Below, in pieces: positions 8,957 to 19,542 of a stretch of 64,000 nt of DNA. Below the pieces are notes generated by a model that did no database searches, was not told the origin of the DNA, and saw only the letters and a list, made by a program, of their open reading frames with translations. A program made the position numbers and the translations under genes. The stretch comes from Symsagittifera roscoffensis (lineage: Eukaryota > Xenacoelomorpha > Acoela > Convolutidae): contig NC_087070.1 of the NCBI RefSeq assembly GCF_963678635.1, positions 18,509,318 through 18,573,317 of the forward strand. The letters are read 5' to 3'. Numbering within the stretch: position 1 is the stretch's first letter; the number at the start of each line of letters is the position of its first letter.

Positions 8957-9759
8957 AAGCGGAACTCTTTGACACAGGAGTGCTGAAGGAAGAAGGAACA
9001 GCGAGTGACGCGTTGATTACCACCTTTGTGCCTCCTAGCCTGGAAACACGCTTGGGTACGGTTCCGGCCGTCACGAACTACCGGCAACAGAGCTCCAGCG
9101 AACCAGGTCAAAGGACAGACGTACAGGATCGATTGCGAGAAGCGCCGATGAGAAGGACCATCCATCCTAGGAGAAGAATAGGACCTGTCAACCCAATCGA
9201 AGAGACAACCAGCACGTCTAGATCGGACACGAGATCGGAGACGACAAGTACCAGTCGAGAGGAGAGACGCCCGAGCAGAGGCTCGTTGATGTGGTCAAGA
9301 CCCATACCGTCTCCCTGGCATGTATACAAAGACGAGCTAATGAAGCTGGATCTACAGAGGGTAAGCTTCATCGAAGATGCAAGGAGGATGCTGAATGGGG
9401 CGACGCTATCCGTCAGCAGATTGTACTCGATAACCGGCGTAGACTGGTTGATAGTCGCTAGTACAAATTTCAGCTCCACGGCGGCCTTGAGATTTGCTGA
9501 CCTAGAGGGACTGCCCTCTAACAACACAATGGGACCAGTGAATGTACTACCATCGCAGGACGTGAGATTGAATCACGATGAGGGGAATCGAGAAGAGAGA
9601 CCGGGAAGATTTCTGATAACGAGGGCGCCGATTGGACAACATGTGAAGATGTTCAGGCAGCTGAAGACACCCCCTGGTCATGTGAAGGAAAGAATATATC
9701 CAAAACTAGTGAATCAAGATGGTGATGACCAAAGATACGGCGGATTGACAGCGATATAG
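8917..9759 (+). pseudogene. Accessory-array ORF, frame-shifted continuation of the SGNH protein
   Basis: The ORF opens with LQERLDELEAELFDTG, which reads as coiled coil continuing directly from the hydrolase ORF in a new frame. A long R/S/T-rich low-complexity stretch follows (about residues 65-130), then a globular part with SRLYSITGVDWLIVASTN. It stops at TAG 9757-9759, while the same frame continues openly into the next ORF. No family is recognised. I read it as one more piece of a large protein, or of two adjacent proteins, that has collected a frameshift and a nonsense mutation. Confidence 0.5.
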
Positions 9760-9798
9760 AAAGATGAGACCATCTTCGCCGCCTATGACAAAGCAAAA

Positions 9799-10311
9799 AT
9801 GAGGAAGGCCAAGATTATGATAGTAGCGAATTCAGAGTTCGTGTACACCTCCAAGTCTCTGTTTTGGCCGGACGTCATAATGTTGGCAGCGGTCGACCTG
9901 GACCTACTGCAATCGATATCTCTGGCTATAGGAGTACAAAGGCAGACGGACATGAACCCAATTACGATCGTGTTCGCTGGCATCAACGACCATCTACACA
10001 GTAGAGGTTTTCTGAGCAGACTCAGAGATCCTACAACAGCAGAGAACGCTGTGTGGCCAGCGATAAAAGATATCAATGAGTCGATGGGTGAAGTGGTGGA
10101 TGCGACGAAGGAGGGGTCGTTCACCAAAGTGACACCGAGAATAGTATTCGCGTTGTCTCCGGGGTATGCACATCTCCCGGATGGACTGAAATTTGTGTAT
10201 GCAATTGTGACCTTGCTTTCGGAAAGAAAATATGATGTGATCATATCAGCCCCGAATGATAGAGATGGAGAAGGCCCCGTGATGATCACAAAGATGTGTC
10301 CTTTTTGTTGA
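9799..10311 (+). pseudogene. Second, degenerate SGNH-like domain
   Basis: The ORF is in frame with 8917-9759 beyond an in-frame TAG. The order of motifs parallels the upstream SGNH domain. A beta-strand ends in IMIVANSEF, where the nucleophile region has no GDS but retains a Ser. Next comes TIVFAGINDHLHS, which keeps the G-x-N-D block, and then RIVFALSPGYAHLPDG. The final Asp/His block is not visible because the ORF is cut by a frameshift near 10300. This suggests a duplicated, catalytically dead hydrolase domain in the same polyprotein. The assignment rests only on motif order and spacing. Confidence 0.4.
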
Positions 10312-10496
10312 AGGAGGTGAACCTGGCGGAAAAAGCCGGAGAAAAGACCGCTGAATTTGTGAACAGAATGTGTCAGATTACTCTGGAAACCTTCTCGACC
10401 CAGGAAGTGAAGGGGGAAGAAGGCTTTGAACGGACAGATAGCATGCTGGAAGGGTTGGGAGCCGGATGGACCGCGTCCTTCTTGGCAAAAGTCTAG
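10296..10496 (+). pseudogene. Short frame-shifted fragment of the accessory array
   Basis: This 66-codon frame overlaps the end of the preceding ORF and the start of the next. It contains a helical stretch rich in E/K/T (LAEKAGEKTAEFVNRM). It has the same base composition as its neighbours and no in-frame partner of its own, so it is best read as the continuation of the decayed protein in a third frame. No family is recognised. Confidence 0.35.
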
Positions 10497-11251
10497 CATT
10501 ACTTGATAAAAGAATTCCTCCAAGCAGTAGTGGAAGTGTCAATAGTGGAACTAATAGCCTTGTTCGTGACATTTGGAGCAGAGAGTTTCGTGAAAGGACC
10601 GGCGCTGCTGCTCACCGAAGGAATTCAGAACCTGCGGTTAGATGGACTTCTGACATTGATTGCGATTACCCACTGAAACTTGGGAGGACTGATGAAACTG
10701 ACACGTTGTCCGGAGCAGATGAGAGAGAGAGAGAGAGAGTGAGGAACTTAGATGTGAAGAAGTCCACGGACTCGTGGAATAAGATAAAAGACCTGAGACA
10801 CACTCTTATCCAGTATCTCTTACAACAAAATCGCTTTGGAACGGGAGAAGACGAGACTATTGAAAGAGAGGAAGATGTTAGACGACATGTTGGAGGCATG
10901 CCCCTGTTAACCGATCTGAGCTTGGCTATGAGAACCGATCTTTTAGCGCTGATCAGAGGAGTCACGGAGTTTGTGACAGTGGTCTATGGACCAGCAGTCA
11001 CGTTTGCGTTCCCTGACGTTAAAGTGGAGGCGTATAGGAGGTCGGTGCTGCACCTGAACCTCAGATCAGCAGTGGACGGTAGTACACTGAACTGGTGTGA
11101 GCAGCACACATTGCGGGAGCTCATGAGTGAGGATCTGTTATTCACGAAAATATCGCAGCCAGAGATGACAGTCATCAATTTTGACGATCACTTCCGTGAT
11201 CGCATGGGAGAAGTAGAAAGAGGACACATCGAAGTGTTTCCGAAGCTTTAG
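10466..11251 (+). pseudogene. Unrecognised ORF of the accessory array
   Basis: The ORF has 261 codons. The first ~110 residues are S/R/E-rich and contain a (GA)n run at about 10722-10739. The rest is globular, with a hydrophobic core region LTDLSLAMRTDLLALIRGV and a conserved-looking C-terminal half (TVINFDDHFRDRMGEVERGH). The same frame continues past TAG 11249-11251 for about 60 more sense codons before the next break, so the stop is probably a mutation. Function unknown. Confidence 0.4.
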
Positions 11252-11421
11252 AATCTGAGACCCTATGATAAAACGAATGGTGAAATAACCAGAGTGCCTC
11301 GTCTCACTGCAGCATATCCTAAAGTGAGAGAAGAGACGAAGGACTGGGGTGTTTACGAGAAGCTGCCGGAGGCAATCCCTGAATTCCCTCTGATAAGAAG
11401 GATGTTGCTCGGAGCATCTCC

Positions 11422-13044
11422 GTGGTACAGACTCCTAGATTGAGAGCATTCGAAACCAATGAAAGGAGAGTAGGGAATTTCGTGGGAACGATGGATCCAT
11501 ACTTTGTAGGGAGAAATGCCGCCGTGTTACAATACACACGATTTGCATATACGGATCAAGCGACGAGAAGGCGAATAAGCAACGCCGCGACTCCCAAGCC
11601 TGGAAGATTTGACGAGGAATGGACGGGATTAGGCTTAGCTCCGATGAAGATGAGAGGCAAGACCGAACTGCCTGAAGCCTCCTTGATCCTGACTAGTGTG
11701 GAACCGGAGTTGAAAGTGGGAGGAACACTTCAGGCGAGAACCTTCCTAGCACGCTTCGGCTGCGAAGAAATCAAAGTGGTCCATGGAGAAGAGGAAGATA
11801 GATCGGCCGGTATATTGATAATACCGAAGTTTCCGGAAGGAACCGACAATGATAAGCAAGGACCCTCGAGCTCAAAGAAGGATATGTCAGAAGGAGATGA
11901 CGGACAGGGAGGAAGCCGTCAGACCGAAGAACCCATGCAACAAGATGCAAGTCAAGCTGGTGGGGAAGACGACAGGGCATCGACAGGAGGAGCATCCAGC
12001 CTGGATTTCAATATCTTCAGTGATCTTGAGAACAACGCAGATACGTTGGAGATGACTGAGCCAGCGGATGAAGGCATCTCGACACTGGAGCCTCCGTCAG
12101 CCTTTATGGAAATGAAACGGAATTTGCCGGAGAGCAGCTCTCCTGGCAATTCAAGAAATAACGAACAAAGAATCCTTATGGAATTACCTAGAAGAAGAAG
12201 AATAGAGGCCTCAGCCAGAGTACCTTTCTTGGGAACGCTGCCCGAAGAAGAATGGGAAGTACATCATCGAGACCACGAGAGTAGGACGGGATGCAAGTTG
12301 GACAGAGTGGCGTTCATGGAAGAAGTCTGGACAGTGGTAGGGACCCAGTCCATTCTGAAAACGGGTCTCAACCAACATTTGATGAGGGAAGTCCTTGACA
12401 AGCTTGATGAGTGTGAAGGGAGACTGAGTGAGTTGTTGATCGACTCGGCCACTGATGAAAGTGAAGCGAATTCTCCCATCAAGATGACACCGCAGGACGA
12501 TAAAGGAGAGGTGGTGTATCTGTCAAGAACCAGGAGAGGGACGATGCGATCAAAATTGGTGATTGATAAAATCAATGCGATGAAAATGAAGTTGGGCAGC
12601 AGAGTGATACCGAGGAGAGTCGGAAAGACGAAGGTGGATTCGAAGATATCGGTGAAAGCTGTTAACTCAGCGAAAAGGAAACGAGTCGAGGAGGTCATAG
12701 ATTTGGGACAAGGTGATTATCAATTGCCTGGCACAGATAAAAGGTTAACTGATATAGCGATGGTGCCACCCATTCTCATGGCGGAAATAAAGTCAACAGG
12801 TTATAAATCCAAAAGGAGTGACCGCACTCTGACTGGAGCAACCTTAGAAATGGAAATAACCAGTCAATGTGGGGAGAGCACAATGAAAGACTTTAAGCCA
12901 TCTCCCATGAATCACGGAAAGGGAAATGTCGCAGGACAACTAGTACCAGTAGAATACAACCGACTGACAGTATCGGAGGCTGTGTCGATAGATGAACCTG
13001 AAGGTGGATACATGGAAGGCGAAACTCGGCTAGAGGGTACGTGA
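11422..13044 (+). CDS. Largest ORF of the accessory array, acidic and disordered, function unknown
   Basis: This is a 540-codon open frame with no recognised domain. Residues ~1-140 look globular. Residues ~150-230 are strongly acidic and rich in S/G/D/E. Residues ~270-345 form another predicted globular segment (FLGTLPEEEWEVHHRD). Residues ~370-430 are K/R-rich and include a candidate nuclear-localisation cluster, SAKRKRVEEV. Its end overlaps the ATG of the next ORF by four bases (ATG at 13041, TGA at 13042-13044). It is the best-preserved piece of the array. It could be a structural or phosphoprotein-like accessory protein, but there is no positive evidence for that. Confidence 0.45.
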   Translation: MVQTPRLRAFETNERRVGNFVGTMDPYFVGRNAAVLQYTRFAYTDQATRRRISNAATPKPGRFDEEWTGLGLAPMKMRGKTELPEASLILTSVEPELKVGGTLQARTFLARFGCEEIKVVHGEEEDRSAGILIIPKFPEGTDNDKQGPSSSKKDMSEGDDGQGGSRQTEEPMQQDASQAGGEDDRASTGGASSLDFNIFSDLENNADTLEMTEPADEGISTLEPPSAFMEMKRNLPESSSPGNSRNNEQRILMELPRRRRIEASARVPFLGTLPEEEWEVHHRDHESRTGCKLDRVAFMEEVWTVVGTQSILKTGLNQHLMREVLDKLDECEGRLSELLIDSATDESEANSPIKMTPQDDKGEVVYLSRTRRGTMRSKLVIDKINAMKMKLGSRVIPRRVGKTKVDSKISVKAVNSAKRKRVEEVIDLGQGDYQLPGTDKRLTDIAMVPPILMAEIKSTGYKSKRSDRTLTGATLEMEITSQCGESTMKDFKPSPMNHGKGNVAGQLVPVEYNRLTVSEAVSIDEPEGGYMEGETRLEGT

Positions 13045-13334
13045 TGGCTCTGGAAGACAAAGGTGCCATGGAAGGTTATCTAGAGACAATGTTGCAAGGC
13101 ACCACCCTCAAGCAGAAGGCGTACGGGACTTTAGCGTCGTCTGAGATACAGGCAGAAACGATGGAGCAGTTGGTGAGCCTTCCATGGAAAGCAATGGTAT
13201 TGAGGTACTTCGAAGAAGAGATGAGGATTACGCCAAGAATACACGCTCTCACTCATGGCAGTACCTTACGTAAGAACAGAGTTACAACTGAGGTTTGCCT
13301 GGTGCATGATGGGACTAACTCGCGAAGAGTATGA
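13041..13334 (+). pseudogene. Short ORF overlapping the preceding stop by ATGA
   Basis: This 97-codon ORF starts with the ATG of an ATGA overlap. It contains amphipathic helices (YLETMLQGTTLKQKAYGTL) and then shifts into the next frame around 13255-13334, where both frames are open. It probably belongs together with 13255-13617 as one small helical protein split by a frameshift. Confidence 0.35.
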
Positions 13335-13617
13335 TTCAGAAGAAAGGAAGAGGTCAAAAGAAGAGAAGGTTTCCCTTATGACGAACCTGGGGGATCTGAT
13401 AGTCAAAGAGGGAGCAGCAGTAGCGTGTGCGAAACGGAGAGACGCTCTCTGTTTCATTCGATTCATGATAGAGCAGATTTCAGTATCTGCATTGAACACT
13501 TGTGTTAAGATGCTGAGGGAAGGCGATGAGCGAGCGAAAGCCTTACTCTTGCTAGCACTGCTGGATATGCAGCAAAGCAAACCGATGAGGGTGAACATGA
13601 AAGAACCGAGGAATTAG
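13255..13617 (+). pseudogene. Helical fragment of the accessory array
   Basis: This 120-codon frame is rich in Leu, Lys and Glu and is mostly helical (LTREEYDSEERKRSKEEK, then LLLALLDMQQSKP). It overlaps the preceding frame by 80 bases. Low-similarity coding continues to about 13730 without a clean frame. No family is recognised. Confidence 0.35.
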
Positions 13618-13857
13618 AGCCCATGAGAAAAATAGATGAAATCAGGAGATTTTCAAACAAGGAGCTGAGACTCACTAAAGAACCTATGGTGGCACTGCCA
13701 AAGTCCAGTGAATACTGTTGACCGATCAAGAAGAAATCGTATAGCTACGTAGCCGGAATCATAGGGATAGCGTACAACCCTTTCCTGAGTGAACACATAC
13801 GCGATTGCTTCTTCGATTACGAGCAGGCGGTGTTACTAAGATTCTGGATGTCCAAAA

Positions 13858-14661
13858 TTGGGCATTAACAATCAACAGGCCAAATTGGGACTGGTCTTGG
13901 AAGAAGAGGTGACTGCACCTTCCGTACCAAAATCCGACAAAAGAGTGGAGTTTGGGTTGGGATTCTCAGATGAATTACTGAGAACGAGCTTGATCGCAGT
14001 GTGGGAATTGATGAGGCCATCATGGTGTCCTAGTCCCAACGCTGACTCGATATTACGGGCGACACAAGATGCGCAGAGGGAGCTGAATGCAGACTGTAAC
14101 CTGCGTGACCTTAACATCATATATAATGTGATGATAACGGCCTCTAGGAGCAACGGAGAAGATAAAGTGGAGTTGCCTGGCTGGGGACCAGAAGACTGGG
14201 TCAAACCCGGTAGCTGTCTGGCGGAAGTCTGTGGACTGGAAGGTCACGTTTGTGGAGGTCTGGTCTGTGTGAAGACCCTAGAAAAACAACACAAGCAATT
14301 GACGGTATTGTTTGGAAACGTAGTGATGAAAGCAAGAACAGAAACGGAACTGATAGCAGATTGCCATGGAGGGACCGAGGTGAATCTAGTGACTGCACTA
14401 GGATTCTACAGCATGTTTGGTTCTCTAGAGTCAATATTGAATCTAGAACAGAAACATGAGATGGTCACAGCCATCAGTGTAGAAGTATTCCCAGGAGTTC
14501 TGCAGACTGAGCAGAAATACATAGGAAAATGGAGGGAAGCGATCGAGACGGAAATGCACATCAGACACAGTGAGACTTATTGTAGACCATCAGGAGCACG
14601 ATATTTGGTGGGTTCGACATTGGCTCCAATGTGCAAGAGCAGATATCCGTACATTTCGTAG
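13858..14661 (+). pseudogene. Unrecognised ORF of the accessory array
   Basis: This 267-codon ORF with a globular composition contains a Gly/Cys-rich segment (AEVCGLEGHVCGGLVC) and a beta-rich segment (LTVLFGNVVMKARTETEL). Cysteines are spaced as if in a metal site or disulphides, but no known pattern fits. The end overlaps the next ORF by 31 bases, and the apparent protein continues across the overlap, so I infer a frameshift near 14640. Confidence 0.4.
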
Positions 14662-15767
14662 CCGTGGATGTAAAGAGTACGAGAACGATCGTGGATCAAG
14701 CCTTCTCAGTGCCGAAGTGTGTGAGACTGGAGAGGATGTCCGAGAAATCTTACGAGTTGCTATGTAAGATGTTCTCAGCAGTTCCAGAGAGAACCAAGGA
14801 AGAGTTGGAATCAATACTAGGAAAGAAGTTCATGGTATACGTGAGCGGGAACTTCAGTGACTTTGAGAGACAGAAACAGAGAGGTTCAACTGTCACAGAT
14901 TACAATACAGTAGACGAGAATGATGAAGTCCACCGAGTGATGATGGAAGTGGAACCATTTTTGGAAGCTTCGGGAAAACGTAATTGGAGGAGCATCATGT
15001 TGACACATGACGAGTTTCCCTGCCACTGCTTGCTGCAGACCTGGTGGTTTCCCAAGCGTAGTAATCTGGTGTTGATCTGGGACTCTGGAGAGCTGCTCTC
15101 CATGGGTTTACCAGACTCATCACAGCCCATAACAATAGTGATAGTGGGAGTTATGATGGCAATACGATGGCTGGAAGCTCATGTGAGAGAAAATAATAGA
15201 CAGGAAGCGCCAACGAGAGAACAATTGCGGAAATTGGATTGTCTAAAAGATTTAGATCTTTTTGAGACAATGTGCAAAATTCTCAAAATTCCGATGGAAG
15301 TGAAGAAGATATGGGCAAGAAGACGATTGATGCCATGGCTCAGAGCTAACATGACTGCATGGTTGTACGAATATGCTAAAAAGCATATGTCGAAGCACGG
15401 CAGAGTGTACAGTGAATATCAGCTGGACATTGGAGCAGGAGCTTTCAAGCGAGCTCTCGTGACTCATCGGAATGCAGTGACCACCGCTGTGAAAAGAATT
15501 TCCAGGACAAGTGAACGTAGTGGAAAGGAGAAGGCAGAGATGTTAAGGGAATATTTGGAGAGAAATGTGACGTTGTGTCTCCACAACAGCTTCTGCAGGA
15601 ACAGAGAATCTAACGTGGATCCCCTACCTTGTTGCAAACAAAGGGTAGAAGAGCAGACGTGTAGGAGGACGGCTTCCAACAGTGTCAGGATAGCTAACGA
15701 CGTGTTGCAGGATACGGAAACTGAGAGTGCAGAGTCAGTATCACAGGAGGAAGAAATGGAACATTGA
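14631..15767 (+). CDS. Last ORF of the accessory array, function unknown
   Basis: This 378-codon ORF begins with a beta/alpha stretch (VHFVAVDVKSTRTIVDQAF). It has a hydrophobic, Trp-rich middle (LIWDSGELLSMGLPDSSQ followed by a strand ITIVIVGVMMAIRW) and ends in a helical, basic and Cys-containing tail with CLHNSFCRN and a CC pair. The final ~40 residues are Ser/Glu-rich. The Trp/Gly-rich core could be an enzyme or capsid-like fold; nothing decisive is seen. It is the last coding sequence before a long A+T-rich 3' region. Confidence 0.4.
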   Translation: MQEQISVHFVAVDVKSTRTIVDQAFSVPKCVRLERMSEKSYELLCKMFSAVPERTKEELESILGKKFMVYVSGNFSDFERQKQRGSTVTDYNTVDENDEVHRVMMEVEPFLEASGKRNWRSIMLTHDEFPCHCLLQTWWFPKRSNLVLIWDSGELLSMGLPDSSQPITIVIVGVMMAIRWLEAHVRENNRQEAPTREQLRKLDCLKDLDLFETMCKILKIPMEVKKIWARRRLMPWLRANMTAWLYEYAKKHMSKHGRVYSEYQLDIGAGAFKRALVTHRNAVTTAVKRISRTSERSGKEKAEMLREYLERNVTLCLHNSFCRNRESNVDPLPCCKQRVEEQTCRRTASNSVRIANDVLQDTETESAESVSQEEEMEH

Positions 15768-17619
15768 CGAATGGACGAAAAACGAGATGCAAAAAGAGAT
15801 GAAATAAGGAGAATTTAAAAGTTTTAGAACTTCTAAACGACGATAAAAGAAGAAAACAAAGGAGTGATGAAGAAAAAGTTGAAACTCAGAATTGTTTTAT
15901 GTGTGTGAAAAAACTCAAGTGAGAAACCAAGTTGTAATTGAAAACTGAAACATTTGGTTGAGTTTTGAAATTGTTGCATTTATAAATTTGCATTTTGATT
16001 TTAGTTGAGTGGCTTTAGAGACACTTACTTACTATTTATTTAAAAAGGCATGAGTGAAGGAGTATATTTAAATATTCCAGCCTACATGACTGTTTTTAAT
16101 CAGCTAGGAGAACTGATCACTTTGTGGTGACATGAAAGGCTTGGGTAATCTCTCGAAGAGGGAGATTGTTTCATTGTTCTTTCTAACCACAGAGTATCTT
16201 AGTTTTAATATTCAGGACAATAACAAGCAAGATTTCCGAAGGGAAGAAGCATAGTAGGATAAGTTCAGCTTGTTGGTTGGCAGGACTGTCCTGCAAACCA
16301 ACACCTTTTAAATCTAAGAGAAAAAGTTTTAATCATGACATTGACATTGGAAGTCGGAAAATATGTTTTATCTTAGGTCATATCCTCAATGTGCGGATCA
16401 ATGAAAGAATTTGAAGGCTATAGTGATGTATTATGGTGCCATTTATATTCTGCAGTGAGTCGATATGACGTGGATAAAAGTAAATTCGTGCATTTTGTAA
16501 ATTCTGTTCGATGACACTGTATCTATTTTACGAACATTGCGAGATTCGATGAGGACATTGACCGGACTGTCCGGGGAGTATGTGACATTCGACCAGAATG
16601 GACAAAATGCAATCTCTGCAGTCTCGGAGTTTTTAGCAGCGAACCTTCCGAATTGGCGATTTAGAAGGAATAAGAACGTTATTCGAACGATTAGACAAAT
16701 TGTGAAGGCTGAAGGATTCGGAAATTCCTAAATTTTAAATTTTCGAAGTGATGACGTAACAATTCTCAGAAACGTCAAAAACGGCCATTTTGACAGAGAA
16801 CTGAAAAGCAACACAACAACGATAGTTGCGACGACGACAACAACAAGAAAATTGAGAGTCGGAATCAGAGAAAAGCAGAAGTAGCAGAGACCGCTCCAAG
16901 TTGCAACTATTGTGTCGCTACAATAGTTGCAAAGCAGTTGCTAACAACAGTGAAGGGTGGAAACCAGCCTTCCGGGTTACAGGGAAATCAAGCTTAACGT
17001 GCTTGATTTAGTGGATTCGAGTATCCGGAGGGGTTTCGGGACTGCAACTTTTATCATTTTATATGAACCTTTAGCTTCCCTGTCATGTCCTGAATTGAAT
17101 TTAATTAACATCCGAATTCATTCTACTAAGATGAGAAGCTAGGAGTTGGGGGAAAGGGTTGATCCATCTTCGATGGAGATGATGATTTTTATCTACTGAA
17201 CAAAAACAATAATATTTCAATAAGTAGTAGTAGCCCTGTTTTTAGGAGTGACCTCGTGGTCTGGGGATACTGAGATCCAGCCATGAGCTCACTATTTCTG
17301 CATGTAATTAAGTTAATTAGAGTGTTTTGACCGAAGCCGAAAGCAGTAACGTTTTTTGTCGACCCGATGTTAGAAAGACCACCGAAAGTACTGGCTTGGT
17401 AGAGACGGTGAAAAGCATGCAAAGCTCTGTTTAGACGTTAGCCAGTCGTCTTAGGACTTAGTTTTGTTCTCCGTCGATATGTATCTTCCGGGCGAATGTT
17501 ACATCTATTGTGCATGACAGTTGATGTATTGTGAGGGTGTTAGGGTGTATCAACTGTTGTTGTAAGGTAATTAAATTATCGAGTTCCCGGGAAATTTGGG
17601 GGGTATCTGGAGAATTATT
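15768..17619 (+). other. 3' non-coding region and possible LTR of the first element
   Basis: No gene is supported here. The region becomes A+T-rich after 15.8 kb. From about 16.5 kb it contains G+C-richer segments, a perfect 13-bp hairpin at 16901-16932 and a CAA/ACG-rich stretch (16801-16860). An LTR would be expected here for the + strand element, but the 5' copy lies outside the window, so its borders cannot be proved. The 64-codon ORF at 16537-16731 and the 61-codon ORF at 16957-17142 are not convincing. The boundary with the minus-strand element is somewhere around 17.1-17.6 kb. Confidence 0.35.
16901..16932. repeat. Perfect 13-bp inverted repeat (hairpin)
   Basis: TTGCAACTATTGT at 16901-16913 pairs exactly with ACAATAGTTGCAA at 16920-16932 across a 6-base loop. 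It lies in the putative LTR/3' region of the first retrotransposon. It could be a transcriptional or RNA-structure element of the LTR; function is not known. Confidence 0.7.
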
Positions 17620-17988
17620 CTATGATCGGTCGGAATGAAGTGGAGAGTAGGTTGGGGTCACTTGCGAAGCATAAGAAGGGGTGGAAACGGATGGGAGTGG
17701 TTGAAAAGGGGGTTTTGAAAAAACTGAGGAGTTGGTCTGATTATTATTTGTTGGAGATGGTTCGGAGTCTGCAAATTCGTCAGGGGTTTCTATATTAGGG
17801 TTATTAAATTGTGAGGTAGAGTATAAAACTGAAATGTCTGAGTTAGTATCAGAATTCGTGCTTGATGATATGTTAATAATAGGAAAATCGGGTGGTGGGA
17901 AAGCAAAAAGTGGGATTATTGGAATTGGAGTTTGGAGGTTGGCTGGGTGGGAGTTTGAGCGTTTTAGGGCTCCAAGTTGTCGGCTCAT
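17620..17988 (-). pseudogene. Proline/serine-rich cytoplasmic-tail fragment of the envelope-like protein
   Basis: This 122-codon frame is rich in Pro, Ser, Asn and Thr and overlaps the end of the envelope ORF (17873-19351) in a different frame. The upstream ORF enters a similar P/N/H-rich low-complexity tail just before the overlap. The simplest reading is therefore that the tail of one protein was split by a frameshift. No motif was recognised. It marks the 3' end of the coding part of the minus-strand element. Confidence 0.4.
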
Positions 17989-19351
17989 CGTGGGCTAAAA
18001 AATGATTATTTTGAGACTGAAAAGTGGTGGTGTGGGGTTGTTCTACAATTTGTTCGTATGTATTATCATTTTGTGAATGATGTGTCATCATATGTTGGAT
18101 GGGACTCTGTGGTATATTTGGTCTAGAATTTGGGTTATTTGTGATTGCTAGGTTTCGGAAATTACGTGGGACTAATGATAATGGATGGTTATGTGGTAGG
18201 GGTGGCAACTGTGGTGCGGTAGGTGTTATTTCCATATTATTATGTTCTTCGTCGTAAGTGTTCTGTCTTGTGGATATTTTTGTGTTACATTCTTTTATTT
18301 GTGCGTCTAAAAGTATCTTATTTATTGACGATGAAAAAATTCCAAAAAATTCTGCAAACAGTATGCGTGCTACACTTGCTTGTCTGTTTACTTGTATGTG
18401 TATAGCGCATGTGTTATAGATTCCTTTTAAAAGCGAGAAAAGAAATCCTATAAAGTTAAACATTGCGTATAAGATAGTTAGTTTTTCTAAAATGTAATAG
18501 GGCCATCCTAGAAAAGCTAGAATTTTGTTCTTTAGGGTGACAAAACTGAGAATTTTTATAGGTGAAATATCTTTTGGTCTGTATTTTTCACCGTTTAAAT
18601 ATATATAATCTTTAATGACTTTAAAATATCCGCTATAATCTTGTGTATAAATATCTGCAAATCCTGCGGTTTCGGCAAGTTTTCTTAATTTTTGATCAAT
18701 TGAATGTCTTTGTATAGTGTCCATTTGTTTTAATAATTCTTGAAATTGTTGTGTTCTAATGTGATGTTGGATATCTGATTTAGAATATATACCAATTGAT
18801 TGTAAATCAATATTTGGATTACGAGCAATAGCTCTGATGCTTTCGGGTGAAATTTTTTTCAGTGATTGCATTAACGTAAGGTATGGAGTAAGGAGATAGT
18901 ATTTGTCTTCATCAGGATTCAGTTGTACTACATTGTGGCTAATTTCTGATCCACATGGGACTGCGGTATCCCAAAAACATGTTCGTCTTGAAAGTGTGTC
19001 GACAAAATGTACTCTATTTTTATAGAATATAGGGATTCTTTTATAGAAACGTTTATCTTCAAAAACATATAGTGGTGATACTTTTTTGGTACAAGTATGA
19101 AACCATGAAATATTTCCTTCGTAGTCTAGAAAACTTGATATGTTTTCTGATAATAAGTCTCCTGCGTAGGGTATTTTTAATACTGCTAATGCGAGTGATT
19201 GTAGGATTTGTGTCCTTTCCAATTCGCATAATTGGTGAAGTGTTTCTAATTCGGAGAGTGACATTCCTTGAAAAATTCGACTAATTGTGTAGTCTAACTT
19301 CATATCTAAGTGAATATCATAATGGATATTACCGAAGTAGGTGTTATTCAT
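17873..19351 (-). pseudogene. env: Membrane-anchored subunit of an envelope-like glycoprotein
   Basis: This 492-codon ORF lies at the 3' (env) position of the minus-strand LTR element. The N-terminal two thirds are an ectodomain with Trp/Cys-containing segments (WFHTCTKK, RRTCFWDTAVPCGS). Around residues 280-345 there are two or three long hydrophobic segments that would anchor the protein, and the tail is P/N/H-rich. Its N-terminus reads as a continuation of the preceding secreted ORF in another frame, so the gene is broken between about 19360 and 19545. Envelope genes of invertebrate LTR elements often derive from virus glycoproteins. A class III fusogen-like origin is possible here but is only my impression from layout. 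It is decayed and described only as a relic. Confidence 0.55.
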
Positions 19352-19542
19352 TAGTGATAGTTCTTGTAAACGTGTACTTCTACAGTCATTGGCTTTAGTT
19401 TTCCACCAGGTTGTCCTGTGCTTTTTTGAAAGTTAACTGGTATGTATGATGTTCCTTCATTTAACGGATGACTTGTAGCATAAGGGTCAAATTTTATTTT
19501 TCCAATGGTCATGTCGAAACCTTTTTCGTATTCGACAAGTAT

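Noticed and set aside
18223-18405. Plus-strand ORFs in 17.8-31 kb (for example 27839-28279)
   Set aside because: They are antisense shadows of the minus-strand retrotransposon genes, with hydrophobic random composition.
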